A stretch of 64,000 nt of DNA from the NCBI GenBank assembly GCA_963730305.1, contig CAVSRB010000003.1, positions 558,001 through 622,000 of the forward strand, read 5' to 3'. The position numbers and the translations under genes are program-made. The DNA comes from CAMYMQ01 sp963730305 (GTDB lineage: Bacteria; Pseudomonadota; Alphaproteobacteria; Bin65). Positions 7,769-17,064 of the stretch are shown here, in pieces. Each line of letters opens with the position of its first letter. Position 1 is the first letter of the stretch. The notes beneath the pieces were generated by a model. It had not been told where the DNA came from. It saw only the letters and a program-made list of their open reading frames with translations, and made no database searches.

Positions 7769-8857
7769 TTGGCGACGCTTTCTCGGTCGATCGTGGCACT
7801 CGCCGCGCTCCTCGCGCTGCACGCTGTGCCCGCTGCTGCCCAGACCCATTCCGCGGCTCGGCGGCGGGCACGGCCGCCCACGCCCGTCGAAGCGGCGAAG
7901 GTCGAGAGGCGCGCCATCGTGGAGGATATCCACGCGATCGGGACCTTGCGCGCCAACCGATCGGTGATGGTCCGCGCCGAGATCGCCGGCCTCGTCACCG
8001 GCATCGGCTTTAGAGAATCCGGTCCGGTCGCCAAGCGGGATGTCCTGTTCCGGCTCGACGACGCCATCGTGCGCGCGCAGCTCGGACAGGCCGAGGCCCG
8101 CCTGGCGCTGAGCGAACGCAACAACAAGCGCACCATGTCGCTCTACAACAAGGGCGCCGGCACCGCCCAGGCGCGCGACCAGGCGGTCGCCTCGCTCGAA
8201 TCCGACCGCGCGGCGGTCGCCCTGGCGAAAGCCCGGCTTGCGCAAACGGTGGTACGCGCGCCGTTCGCCGGCGTCGTCGGGATCAGCAAGGTGGACGTCG
8301 GCGCCTACATCAAGGCCGGCCAGGACCTCGTCAGCCTCGACGACATCGACACGATGAAGATCGACTTCAACGTGCCCGAGCGCTACGCGCGCTTCATCGC
8401 CAAGAAGGAGAAGGTGGTCGTTGCGCCGGACGCGCTGCCGGGGCGGAGCTTCGACGGCCACGTTTCCGTGGCGGCGACGCGCATCGACCCGGAGGCCCGC
8501 ACGCTCGGCGTCCGCGCGCGCGTGCCCAATCCCGACCACCTGCTGCGCCCCGGCATGTTCGTGCGGGTGACCGTCCAAGTCGGCGAACGGCGGCGGGCGA
8601 TCGTGATCCCGGAGCAGGCGATCCTCGCCCGCGGCGACACGTTCCTCGTCTTCCGGGTGGTCGGCGGCAAGGCGGTCCGAACGCCGGTAACCTTGGGATT
8701 GCGCCGGTACGGCGAGGTCGAGATCGCGAAGGGGTTGAACGCCGGCGACACGGTGATCACCGCGGGTCAGCAGAAGGTTCACGACGGGTCCCCGGTCAGG
8801 ATCGTCGGCGCGGTGGCGACAAAGCCCGACAAGCCGCACCAAGCCACCGATCCGTAG
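7769..8857 (+). CDS. RND efflux membrane-fusion (periplasmic adaptor) protein
   Basis: A 362-residue HlyD/AcrA-type adaptor. An N-terminal signal sequence ends at AAAQ. The protein shows the paired lipoyl halves (VMVRAEIAGLVTGIGFRESG and VVRAPFAGVVGISKVDVGAYIKAG) flanking a short helical hairpin, then beta-barrel sequence RSFDGHVSVAATRIDPEARTLGVRARVPN. It bridges the RND pump to an outer-membrane channel. No ATG is available: TTG 7769 directly follows an in-frame stop, and GTG 7793 is an alternative that shortens the signal peptide. The pump gene follows after 16 bp. No outer-membrane factor is encoded nearby, so a channel encoded elsewhere must be recruited. Confidence 0.9.
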   Translation: MATLSRSIVALAALLALHAVPAAAQTHSAARRRARPPTPVEAAKVERRAIVEDIHAIGTLRANRSVMVRAEIAGLVTGIGFRESGPVAKRDVLFRLDDAIVRAQLGQAEARLALSERNNKRTMSLYNKGAGTAQARDQAVASLESDRAAVALAKARLAQTVVRAPFAGVVGISKVDVGAYIKAGQDLVSLDDIDTMKIDFNVPERYARFIAKKEKVVVAPDALPGRSFDGHVSVAATRIDPEARTLGVRARVPNPDHLLRPGMFVRVTVQVGERRRAIVIPEQAILARGDTFLVFRVVGGKAVRTPVTLGLRRYGEVEIAKGLNAGDTVITAGQQKVHDGSPVRIVGAVATKPDKPHQATDP

Positions 8858-8873
8858 GCGAAACGACCGGCCG

Positions 8874-11800
8874 ATGAAGCTCTCCGACCTGTGCATTCGT
8901 CGTCCCGTGTTCGCCACGGTTCTCAGCTTGATCATCGTGCTGATCGGACTGGTCTCGTACGAGCGGCTGTCGATTTGCGAATATCCCAAGATCGACGCGC
9001 CGGTGGTCAGCGTCCAGACCACCTACAAGGGCGCCAGCCCCGAGATCATGGAGAGCCAGGTCACCCAGCCGCTCGAGGAAGCGCTGTCGGGCATCGAGGG
9101 CATCGACTTCATCACCTCGACCAATCGCCAGGAACAGTCGAACATCACGATCACCTTCAACCTCGACCGCGATCCCTCGGCGGCGGCGGCGGACGTGCGC
9201 GACCGGGTCAGCCGGGCCCGCAAGCAGCTGCCCGCCGACGTCGACGAGCCGATCATCCAGAAGGTCGAGGCCGACGCCCATTCGACCATCTTCCTCGCCT
9301 TCTCCTCGGACCGGTACAGCCCGATGGAGATCAGCGATTACGTCGACCGCCACGTCAAGGAGATGCTTCAGGTCCTGCCGGGGGTCGCGCAGATCCACAT
9401 CTTCGGCGAGCGGCGCTACTCGATGCGGATCTGGCTCGATCCCGACCGTATGGCCGCCTATCACCTGACGCCGCAGGACGTCGAGGCGGCGCTCAAGCGC
9501 GAGAACGTCGAGGTGCCCGCCGGCCGGGTCGAAAGCCGCTACCGGGAATTCACCGTTCTGTCGCAAACCGATCTCGCGACCACCGCCCAGTTCAAGCGAA
9601 TGGTCATCCGCAAGGGCGCCGGCGACGCCTTGGTGCGGCTACGCGACGTCGCCAACGTCGAGATCGGCCCCGCCAACAAGCGCACCCTGATCCGCTTCAA
9701 CGGCCGCGATGCGGTCGCGGTCGGCGTGATCAAGCAGTCGACGGCGAACCCGCTCGACATCGCCAAGGAGGTGCGCGCGAAAATGCCGGCGATCGCGGCC
9801 AGCCTCCCGCCGGGGATGCACGCCCAGATCGCCCACGACCACACGCTGTTCATCCAGGCGTCGATCAAGAACGTCTACACCACCATCGGCGAGGCGGTCG
9901 CCCTCGTCGTGCTGATCATCTTCCTGTTCCTGCGCTCGGGGCGCGCCACCCTGGTGCCGCTGGTGACCATCCCGATCGCCCTGATCGGGGCGTTCGCGCT
10001 GATGTACCTGTTCGGCTTTTCGATCAACACGCTCACCCTGCTCGCGCTGGTGCTCGCGGTGGGCCTGGTGGTCGACGATTCGATCGTCATGCTCGAGAAC
10101 ATCTGGCGCCATATCGAACGCGGGGAGCCGCCGATCCAGGCGGCGCTCAAGGGCGCGCGCGAGATCGGCTTCGCCGTGGTCGCGATGACCCTGACGCTCG
10201 CCGCCGTATACGTGCCGATCGGCTTCATGCAAGGCACGACCGGGCGGCTGTTCACCGAGTTCGCGCTGACCCTGGCCGGCGCGGTGCTGGTGTCCGGCTT
10301 CGTCGCGCTGACCGCGTCCCCGATGATGTGCTCGCGCTTGCTCAAACACACGGAGCGGCACAATTTCGCCTACCGCGCGGGCGAGCGCCTGCTCGACGGC
10401 CTGGTTTCCGGCTACCGCGCGCTGCTCGGCGTCGCGCTGCGCGCTCGCCCGCTCGTGCTGCTGGTCGGGATCGTCGTGGCGGGCAGCGGCTATTACTTCT
10501 ACACCCACCTCCAGACCGAGCTCGCCCCCTACGAGGACCAGGGCACCCTGGTGGTCTTCTTCAAGGCGCCCCAGGGCTCGACCATCGACTATGTCAAGAA
10601 ATACGCCCTCCAGGTCGAGCACATCGTCGCCAGCGTCCCGGAGGTCGAACGCTACTTCGTCGTCGCCGGCTACCCGACCGTCAACCAGGGGATCGCCTTC
10701 TCGCTGCTGAAACCCTGGGGACAGCGCACGCGGCGGCAGCGGGACATCGCCGCCTCGATCGCGCGCAAGCTGTACGCCGTGCCGGGCATCCGCGCGTTCC
10801 CGATCAACCCGCCGCCGCTCGGGCGGAGCCCGCGCGACAAGCCGATCAAGGTGGTGATCCAGACGACCCACTCCTACGCCGAGCTGCAGAAGATGGTGAC
10901 CCGGTTCATCGCGGCGGCCGAGAAGAACCCGGCCCTGAGCAACATCGATTCGGACCTGCAACTCAACAAGCCGCAGCTCAAGATCACGGTCGACCGGGAC
11001 AAGGCGGCCGCGCTCGGCATATCGGGCGAAACCATCGGCCACGCGCTCCAGACCTTCCTCGGCGGCCACCAGGTCACGCGCTTCAAGCGCGAGGGCAAGC
11101 AGTATGACGTCATCGTCCAGGTCGCCGACCGCTTCCGGACCAGCCCGGTCGACGTGCCCCGGCTCTACGTGCGCGGCACGTCGGGCCTGGTCCAGCTCGG
11201 CAACCTCGTGCGGGTGAAGGAGACGGTGGCGCCGAGCGAGCTCAACCACTTCGACCAGCTCCGCGCCGCCACGATCACCGCCAACCTCGCTCCCGGCGCG
11301 GGCATGGGGGCCGCGCTCAAATACCTGCAGGGGGTGGCCAAGCACGACCTGCCGGCCGCGGCGCAGATCGACTATGCCGGACAGTCGCGCGAGTTCTGGC
11401 GGTCGACCGGCAGCGTCTACATCACCTTCGCGCTGGCGCTCGCCTTCATCTACCTCGTGCTCGCGGCGCAGTTCGAAAGCTTCCGCAGCCCCTTCATCAT
11501 CATGCTGACGGTGCCGCTGTCGATGGCCGGCGGACTGCTGGCGCTGTGGCTCGACGGCTCGACCCTCAACATCTACAGCCAGGTCGGCCTGGTCACCCTG
11601 ATCGGGCTGATCACCAAGCACGGCATCCTGATCGTCGAGTTCGCCAACCAGAACCGCGCGCGCGGGCTCGACGCCATCGCCGCCGTCCGCGAGGCGGCGG
11701 TCGTGCGACTGCGCCCGATCCTGATGACGACCGGCGCGATGGTGGTCGGCGCCGTGCCGCTCGCGATCGCAACCGGCGCCGGCGCGGAGAGCCGCCAGGA

Positions 11801-11993
11801 CATCGGCCTGGTGATCGTCGGCGGGCTGCTGGTCGGCACCTTCTTCACCCTGTTCGTGATCCCGGCGGTCTACACCTACCTGGCCGGGCATCCGAGGACG
11901 GTCGCGCACCCGGAGGCGGACGAAGCCAAGGACGAGCAGGCATCGGCGCACGACGGGGATCGGCGTCCGCCGACCCCCGTGCCGACGCTGTAG
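8874..11993 (+). CDS. RND efflux transporter, HAE-1 type inner-membrane pump
   Basis: The 1039 residues match the AcrB/MexB length. The N-terminus MKLSDLCIRRPVFATV is typical. The porter domain includes YPKIDAPVVSVQTTYKGASPE and the pump carries the TM4 proton-relay pair in GLVVDDSIVMLENIWRHIE near residue 405. The second repeat ends in a membrane domain with VGLVTLIGLITKHGILIVEFAN. It exchanges protons for drugs or other amphiphiles from periplasm or inner leaflet. It is co-transcribed with the adaptor 16 bp upstream. The C-terminal tail is charged and probably cytoplasmic. Specificity cannot be inferred, and no local TetR or MarR regulator is visible. Confidence 0.95.
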   Translation: MKLSDLCIRRPVFATVLSLIIVLIGLVSYERLSICEYPKIDAPVVSVQTTYKGASPEIMESQVTQPLEEALSGIEGIDFITSTNRQEQSNITITFNLDRDPSAAAADVRDRVSRARKQLPADVDEPIIQKVEADAHSTIFLAFSSDRYSPMEISDYVDRHVKEMLQVLPGVAQIHIFGERRYSMRIWLDPDRMAAYHLTPQDVEAALKRENVEVPAGRVESRYREFTVLSQTDLATTAQFKRMVIRKGAGDALVRLRDVANVEIGPANKRTLIRFNGRDAVAVGVIKQSTANPLDIAKEVRAKMPAIAASLPPGMHAQIAHDHTLFIQASIKNVYTTIGEAVALVVLIIFLFLRSGRATLVPLVTIPIALIGAFALMYLFGFSINTLTLLALVLAVGLVVDDSIVMLENIWRHIERGEPPIQAALKGAREIGFAVVAMTLTLAAVYVPIGFMQGTTGRLFTEFALTLAGAVLVSGFVALTASPMMCSRLLKHTERHNFAYRAGERLLDGLVSGYRALLGVALRARPLVLLVGIVVAGSGYYFYTHLQTELAPYEDQGTLVVFFKAPQGSTIDYVKKYALQVEHIVASVPEVERYFVVAGYPTVNQGIAFSLLKPWGQRTRRQRDIAASIARKLYAVPGIRAFPINPPPLGRSPRDKPIKVVIQTTHSYAELQKMVTRFIAAAEKNPALSNIDSDLQLNKPQLKITVDRDKAAALGISGETIGHALQTFLGGHQVTRFKREGKQYDVIVQVADRFRTSPVDVPRLYVRGTSGLVQLGNLVRVKETVAPSELNHFDQLRAATITANLAPGAGMGAALKYLQGVAKHDLPAAAQIDYAGQSREFWRSTGSVYITFALALAFIYLVLAAQFESFRSPFIIMLTVPLSMAGGLLALWLDGSTLNIYSQVGLVTLIGLITKHGILIVEFANQNRARGLDAIAAVREAAVVRLRPILMTTGAMVVGAVPLAIATGAGAESRQDIGLVIVGGLLVGTFFTLFVIPAVYTYLAGHPRTVAHPEADEAKDEQASAHDGDRRPPTPVPTL

Positions 11994-12142
11994 CGGCCCC
12001 CATGGCGTGGCCGTCGCGCGGGGCGCGAGGGCGCGGGCGCGGGCCGGAGAAGCGCGTCCCTTTTGTGCCGCACATCGACCTCGGCTATCCTCGGCGTCGC
12101 CGGCGCGGGCCGGCGTCATCTCGCGACAGGAGGGCCGATCGA

Positions 12143-12643
12143 ATGACCAAGCGGACTGTTCAGCGCGCCGGGCTGGCCCTGGCGCTGGCCGGGTGCCTCG
12201 CGGCGCCGGCGGCGATGGCCCAGGAAGAGGGCTGCCAGGGCGAGCTCGCCCGCACCTATCTGACCACCATCACCACCAGCAAGGGCGGCTACGCCTCGCG
12301 CTCGCTGGTCACGATCCACGGCGACGGCACCCTGTCGGCGGTCGATTCGCGCCAGTATCACGGCGTCATGGGCGCCGCGTTCAGCGCGCAGAGCGGCACC
12401 TATCGCTGCACCGGCCCGCAGGCCGCGACCGGCCGCACGCTCAACTTCGGCTTTCCCAAGCGGGCGTCGATCGCGCGCAGCGAGTGGACGATCACCCGCA
12501 ACAAGGCCACCGGGGCGATCTCGGGCACGATCACCCTGATCGTCTACAAGGGGGTCAAGGGCGTCGATCCGTTCGGCAAGGGCGGCCGGAAGATCGACAC
12601 GTTCCGCTTCACCGGCGTCCCGGTCGGCACCCCGGCCAAATAG
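12143..12643 (+). CDS. Small secreted protein of unknown function
   Basis: A 166-residue protein with a clear Sec signal peptide (MTKRTVQRAG, hydrophobic core, AAMAQ cleavage site near residue 27). It starts at ATG 12143 with CAGGAGGG 9 bases upstream. The mature part begins with a single-cysteine segment (EGCQGEL) and has a second cysteine in TYRCTGP, suggesting one disulphide. The rest is beta-rich, with a repeated pattern of short strands (SLVTIHGDGTLSAVDSRQYHGV, GTITLIVYKG), as in lipocalin-like or nuclear-transport-factor-like small secreted proteins. I do not recognise a named family. It sits 149 bp after the RND pump and converges on the LAL regulator. Confidence 0.75.
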   Translation: MTKRTVQRAGLALALAGCLAAPAAMAQEEGCQGELARTYLTTITTSKGGYASRSLVTIHGDGTLSAVDSRQYHGVMGAAFSAQSGTYRCTGPQAATGRTLNFGFPKRASIARSEWTITRNKATGAISGTITLIVYKGVKGVDPFGKGGRKIDTFRFTGVPVGTPAK

Positions 12644-12683
12644 GGGGATACACTCTCAGTAAGGCGGCGCGGCGCGCCCGGCC

Positions 12684-15452
12684 CTACCGCAAGATCCCGA
12701 ATTCCCGCGCCCGGGTCACCGCCTGGAGGCGGCGGCGCGAGCCGACCTTGTCGTAGATCTGCTGCATATACCATTTGACCGAGCCCTCGGTCAGGCCGAG
12801 CCGGCGGCCGATCTCGCGGTTGCGCAGGCCGTCGGCGACCAGGCTGAGGATCTCGACCTCGCGTGCGCTGAGCAATTCGGGCGGCGGCGCGCCGGGCTCG
12901 AAGTCAGCGGCATCCTCGTTCGCCGGGACATGCCGGTGCGCCGTCTCCGCCGCAACGGCCGGCGCGCCGTCGGGGTGGAAGGCGGCGAGCAGGGTCCGCA
13001 CGAAGGTGGCGACCGGATCGACGCTGCCGTTGACCACGCCGGCGCCGGGATCGACCTCCTGCAGCAGCGCCTCGACCGGCGCGCCCTCGTCGACGAAGGG
13101 GCGGACGAACCGGGTCGGCTGGGCCCGCGCCAGGATCCGCGACATCAACCGCCGGGCGGCGCCGGCGTCGCCCGCCAGCCGCAGGCAGCAGGCCAGCAGC
13201 ACGCCGATGCGGATCTCCGAACGGACGGCGCCGCGGTCGGTGGCGAACTTGAGCCACATGCGCAGCACCTCGGCGGCGTCGATCACCCGCCCCTCGGCCA
13301 TCGCCAGCCGCGCCCAGCACACCGCCTCGGCCTCCATCGCCGTGGTCACATTGCCGGTCGGCAGCGGCTTCTTCGCCAGGTCGATGCCGGCGTCGCGGGC
13401 GACCTGGGCCGCGGCGGCGACGTTGTTGCTGCCGAGCAGCTGGCGCACCCGCTCGCCGGCGACCTGGAGCTTGAGCCGGGTGAACGACTGGGCCGCCGCC
13501 ATCCGCGCGCCGGTCGACAGCGCGTCGCAGACCGCGGCCGAGTCGTCGCGGATCGCCGCCAGCCGCGCCTTGGTGACGAAGGCGGCGACGAGCTGGTCGA
13601 CGAAGCCGAGCTCGGCGGCGATCGGCAGGTAGGTGTCGATCAGCTTCTGCGCCGTCTCGGTCTGGTCCAGCTCGTAATACACCTCGGACATCAGCAGCGC
13701 CGGCATCGCCACCAGCGGCGAGAACTCGCCGGCGATCTCCTTGGCGATGTCGAACGCCTCGCGCAGCGCGGTCAGCGCGCTGTTGGGCTGGCCCGTCATC
13801 AGGTAGCTCGGGCCCAGGATCGAGTTGTGCCAGACGATGACGAAGCGGCTGCCCGACTGGCGGAACCACGACCGCGCCGACGCCGCCAGCGCCTCGATGT
13901 CGCCGAGCTTGTACTGCTCGCGCCGGGCGTAGATCAGCGAGGTGTCGACGGTGCCCTGGAGATAGGCGTCGTCGGTCGGGAAGTCGTTCTTGAGGTCGAG
14001 GCATTGCAGCTCGACCGTCGGCATCTGGTCGGCGAACTGGGCGAGCATCATCTCGCGATGGAGCAGGATGCGGCGCTGCTTGTGGAGCGTCTCCAGGTCC
14101 ACGGTCCGCTCGCGGCCCCAGCGATTGAGGGTCTCGTTGACCCGCTGGAGGATCGCGCTGGCCTCGTCGAAGCGCCATTCGAGGATCAGCGACCAGGCGC
14201 GCAGGTGCTGGATGTTGGGGAACTCGTCGAGCACCGCCTCGGGCAGCCGCGCCGACCAGTTGGCCAGCGTCGCCAGCCGGCCGGCGTAGAAGATCGCCTC
14301 GCACTGGTCGCTGAGGATGCGCCCGGCGCGGTGGTGGTCGCCGGCCTGGAGCGCGTGGCTGAACGCCTCCTCGGTATAGCCGTGGCGCTCGAACCAGGCG
14401 CTCGCCCGCTGGTGCAGGTCGACCTCGACGGCGGGCTGCTGCTCGCGCAGCCGCTTGTGCAGGAACTCCGCGAACAGGTGGTGGTAGCGGTACCACTGGC
14501 GCTGGTCGTCGAGCGAGAACAGGAACAGGCTCGACGCCTCCAGCCGGTCGAGGTGCTCGCGCGCCTTGTCGGTGCCGATGATCGCGTCGCACAGCCGGGC
14601 GTCGAACCGGCGCAGGATCGAGGTCTGCATCAGGAAGTCGCGCAGGTCCTCGTCGAGCCGGGCCAACACGTCCTCGGCCAGGAAGTCGGCGACGTCGCGA
14701 TGGTCGCCGCTGAACGAGGCGATGAAGTGGGATTTGTCCTCCCGCGAGCGCAGCGAGATGATCGCGAGCTGCAGGCCGGCGATCCAGCCCTCGGTGCGCT
14801 CGGCCAGCTCGCGCACGCAGCTGTCGGCGACCGACGTGAAGCCCTCCAGCTCGAGCAGCCGGGTGGTCTCGCTGATCGAGAAGCGCAGGTCCGGGCCGTC
14901 GACCAGCAGCAGCTCGCGCTGGGAGCGCAGCCGGCCGAGCTGGAACGGCGGCGCGCCCCGGCTGGACACGACGATGTGGAGCCGCGGCGGCGCCGTCTGG
15001 AGCAGCTGGTCGATGACGCCGACCACCGGGTTGTCGGCGACGAAGTGGATGTCGTCGAGGAACAGGAACACGTCGCGCTCGACCTGGAACAGGTCGTTGA
15101 CGAACAGGGCGGTCAGGGTCGCCGCCGGCACCGGGTCGCCGGTGTCGAGGATCGCCCGCAACGACGCGCCGACGCCGGGGTCCATCCGGCTGGCGAGCTC
15201 GGCCAGGTAGGTGAAGAATTCGAGGACGTCGCCGTCGGCCTCGTCGAGGCTGAGCCAGCCGACCAGCTCGCCGCCCGCCTGGAGCTGGCGGAAGAGCTGG
15301 ACCATCAGGCTGGTCTTGCCGTAGCCGGCCGGCCCCATGATCAGGGTCAGCGTGTGCTGGTCGACCGCACCCAGGCCGTCGAGCAGCCGCGGCCGCTCGA
15401 CCAGCCGCCCCTCGCGGATCGGCGGCACCAGCTTGGTGTTCAGAACCGTCAA
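12684..15452 (-). CDS. LuxR-family ATP-dependent (LAL/MalT-type) transcriptional regulator
   Basis: About 922 residues. The N-terminal NTPase has Walker A GPAGYGKTSL near residue 38 and Walker B FLFLDDIH near 130. A long alpha-helical TPR-like middle follows, and the C-terminal HTH is LSAREVEILSLVADGLRNREIGRRLGLTEGSVKWY, the LuxR/GerE pattern. The frame is open to 15593, but TTG at 15452 is preferred: it has GGGAGGAAGG immediately upstream, and the homologous sequence (TVLNTKLVPP) starts there. MalT-type proteins bind ATP and an inducer and oligomerise on DNA. It is divergent from ligAB across 274 bp containing an inverted repeat, so control of that dioxygenase is plausible but unproven. Confidence 0.92.
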   Translation of the reverse strand: MTVLNTKLVPPIREGRLVERPRLLDGLGAVDQHTLTLIMGPAGYGKTSLMVQLFRQLQAGGELVGWLSLDEADGDVLEFFTYLAELASRMDPGVGASLRAILDTGDPVPAATLTALFVNDLFQVERDVFLFLDDIHFVADNPVVGVIDQLLQTAPPRLHIVVSSRGAPPFQLGRLRSQRELLLVDGPDLRFSISETTRLLELEGFTSVADSCVRELAERTEGWIAGLQLAIISLRSREDKSHFIASFSGDHRDVADFLAEDVLARLDEDLRDFLMQTSILRRFDARLCDAIIGTDKAREHLDRLEASSLFLFSLDDQRQWYRYHHLFAEFLHKRLREQQPAVEVDLHQRASAWFERHGYTEEAFSHALQAGDHHRAGRILSDQCEAIFYAGRLATLANWSARLPEAVLDEFPNIQHLRAWSLILEWRFDEASAILQRVNETLNRWGRERTVDLETLHKQRRILLHREMMLAQFADQMPTVELQCLDLKNDFPTDDAYLQGTVDTSLIYARREQYKLGDIEALAASARSWFRQSGSRFVIVWHNSILGPSYLMTGQPNSALTALREAFDIAKEIAGEFSPLVAMPALLMSEVYYELDQTETAQKLIDTYLPIAAELGFVDQLVAAFVTKARLAAIRDDSAAVCDALSTGARMAAAQSFTRLKLQVAGERVRQLLGSNNVAAAAQVARDAGIDLAKKPLPTGNVTTAMEAEAVCWARLAMAEGRVIDAAEVLRMWLKFATDRGAVRSEIRIGVLLACCLRLAGDAGAARRLMSRILARAQPTRFVRPFVDEGAPVEALLQEVDPGAGVVNGSVDPVATFVRTLLAAFHPDGAPAVAAETAHRHVPANEDAADFEPGAPPPELLSAREVEILSLVADGLRNREIGRRLGLTEGSVKWYMQQIYDKVGSRRRLQAVTRAREFGILR

Positions 15453-15581
15453 GCCTTCCTCCCTTGCCTGACGCGGGCCCTGTTCTTGTTGTTGGCGGGC
15501 CTTGCGGCGCGATCGCGGCGGAGCGTTGCGGGGCTCCGGCGATCGCGGACTGGTTTTGCCGAATAGACAACGCCACTGGCT

Positions 15582-15611
15582 AACCCATTTCAATCCCTAA
15601 ATTCATGGGTT
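15582..15611. promoter_or_regulatory. Inverted repeat AACCCAT-N16-ATGGGTT in the LAL/ligAB divergent region
   Basis: Perfect 7-bp arms separated by 16 bases in an AT-richer stretch of an otherwise GC-rich divergent intergenic region. It lies 130 bp upstream of the regulator start and 116 bp upstream of ligA. Centre-to-centre arm spacing of 23 bp is about two helical turns, so a dimeric regulator could bind both arms on one face. Inference only. Confidence 0.4.
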
Positions 15612-15726
15612 GCGATTCGCGGTCCCAGCAGGCGGCCCAGCGCGAGGCCCAGCGACAGTCCGGACCCGGCCGGGATGCGGCCCGCGGTTTCCCGGCGGCG
15701 GGCTTCGCTCTACACTGCCCCCCGCG

Positions 15727-16047
15727 ATGACCGACTATTGGCTCAGCAAGCTGTTCTTCGACCTGCAGGATCCGGCGGCGGCGGCCGAATACCGCGCCGA
15801 CCGCGAGGCGGTGCTGGCGCGCTACCCGCTCGGCGAGCCGGTGCTGGCGGCGCTGCGCGCCGACGACGTCGCCGCGGTCGCCCCGCTCGTGAACCCCTAC
15901 CTGCTGCGCTACTACTTCACCGCGTCGGGCATGGCCGACGGCGAGTTCATCCGCCAGCTCCGCGCCAGCGCGGGCGCCGGAGCCGACGCTGGAGGACGCG
16001 CGTGGCTAACCTGGTCGGCATCTACGCGGCCAGCCACGGCCCGCTGA
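15727..16047 (+). CDS. ligA: Extradiol ring-cleavage dioxygenase, LigA-type small subunit
   Basis: A 106-residue protein whose first about 80 residues fit the LigA alpha subunit of protocatechuate 4,5-dioxygenase-type enzymes: YWLSKLFFDLQDPAAAAEYRADREAVLARYPL, then VNPYLLRYYFTASGMADGEFIRQLR. The small subunit caps the active site of the catalytic LigB. The last about 25 residues (after RASAGAG) lie in the 46-bp overlap with ligB and just before it, and look non-conserved. ATG 15727 is the first methionine after a non-coding upstream region. Confidence 0.85.
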   Translation: MTDYWLSKLFFDLQDPAAAAEYRADREAVLARYPLGEPVLAALRADDVAAVAPLVNPYLLRYYFTASGMADGEFIRQLRASAGAGADAGGRAWLTWSASTRPATAR

Positions 16048-16829
16048 TCGCGCGCGACTGGCACCTGCTGCCCGACGCGCCCAAGGCGCGCCTCGCCGCC
16101 GGCTACCGCGACCTCGGCGCGCGCCTGACCGCGGCGCGGCCCGACGTGCTGGTGATCGTCTCGCCCGACCACTGGGTCAACTTCTTCCTCGACAACCTGC
16201 CGAGCGTCTGCCTCGGCGTCGGGGCGGAGCACGACGGGCCGCCCGAGCCCTTCCTCAAGGACTTCCCGCACGACCCGATCGCCGGCCACCCGGCGCTGGC
16301 CGGGCACATCGTCGAGACCGCTCTCGCGCAGGATTTCGAGCCCTCGATCTCGCACCGGCTCAAGCTCGACCACGGCTTCTGCATCCCGCTCTTGCGCATG
16401 GAGCTCGACGCGCTGCCGCCGGTGATCCCGATGATCGTCAACGACCTCGAACCGCCGATGCCGTCGATCCGCCGCTGCCTCGCCTGGGGCGCGCTGCTCG
16501 CCGAGGCGGTCGCGTCCTATCCCGAGGACCTGCGCGTCGCGGTGCTCGCCACCGGCGGGCTCAGCCACTCGATCGGCGAGCCGACCATGGGCGCGATCGA
16601 CGAGCCGTTCGACCACGACTGCATCCGCGCCTTCGAGGCCGGCGACGGCGACGCGATCGTTTCCTTCCTCGACGAACGCCTGCCCGGCGCCGGCAACGGC
16701 TCGCACGAGGTCCGCAACTGGGTCGTCGCCCACGGCGCCGCCGGCAACCGCGGCTTCGAACTGATCGACTACCTCCCCGTGCCCGAGGTCTATGTCGGCT
16801 GCGGCTTCGCCGCCTGGGCGGTCGACTGA
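16002..16829 (+). CDS. ligB: Extradiol ring-cleavage dioxygenase, LigB-type catalytic subunit
   Basis: A 275-residue class III extradiol dioxygenase. The iron-ligand and catalytic histidines are visible as IYAASHGPLI near residue 12, SPDHWVNFF near 60, and GGLSHSIGEP near 185. A late glutamate in GNRGFELIDYLP near 250 completes the 2-His-1-Glu site. The enzyme opens catecholic rings such as protocatechuate or a gallate derivative using Fe(II) and oxygen. It starts at GTG 16002 with GGAGGA 6 bases before, overlapping ligA by 46 bp and so translationally coupled. The other 4,5-cleavage pathway genes (ligC, ligI, ligJ) are absent, so this may be a specialised or orphan dioxygenase. Confidence 0.9.
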   Translation: MANLVGIYAASHGPLIARDWHLLPDAPKARLAAGYRDLGARLTAARPDVLVIVSPDHWVNFFLDNLPSVCLGVGAEHDGPPEPFLKDFPHDPIAGHPALAGHIVETALAQDFEPSISHRLKLDHGFCIPLLRMELDALPPVIPMIVNDLEPPMPSIRRCLAWGALLAEAVASYPEDLRVAVLATGGLSHSIGEPTMGAIDEPFDHDCIRAFEAGDGDAIVSFLDERLPGAGNGSHEVRNWVVAHGAAGNRGFELIDYLPVPEVYVGCGFAAWAVD

Positions 16830-16957
16830 GCGTCCGCCCCCCGACCCCGCCCCGTCGTGGTTAGCGGCCGGTTAACCCTGATCGTTTCCGGTTGATTGAC
16901 GGTATTCAGGTATTGGTTGAGCCGACCCTGACGTGTTTCGACAGGAGGTTGGCGAAC

Positions 16958-17044
16958 ATGGCCATCCTGCGCATCGCACCGATCCTGGTCGCCCTGGCGA
17001 TCGCCGTCATGCTGTTCGGCCGCCATGGCCTGGCCGCCTACTGA
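16958..17044 (+). CDS. Putative 28-residue single-span membrane peptide
   Basis: A short reading frame encoding MAILRIAPILVALAIAVMLF then GRHGLAAY and stop. Support comes from an AGGAGG Shine-Dalgarno at 16943-16948, 9 bases before the ATG, and from composition: one arginine, a 16-residue hydrophobic helix, then a basic polar tail. It lies alone between ligB and the ATP-grasp gene, on the same strand as both. I do not recognise a family. It could be a regulatory small membrane protein of the downstream transporter cluster. A chance ORF remains possible because it is so short. Confidence 0.5.
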   Translation: MAILRIAPILVALAIAVMLFGRHGLAAY

Positions 17045-17064
17045 CCCGATTGTGCACCGCAGAA

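Noticed and set aside
12930..15566. 878-residue plus-strand open frame
   Set aside because: Exact antisense of the LAL regulator, whose motifs are unambiguous.
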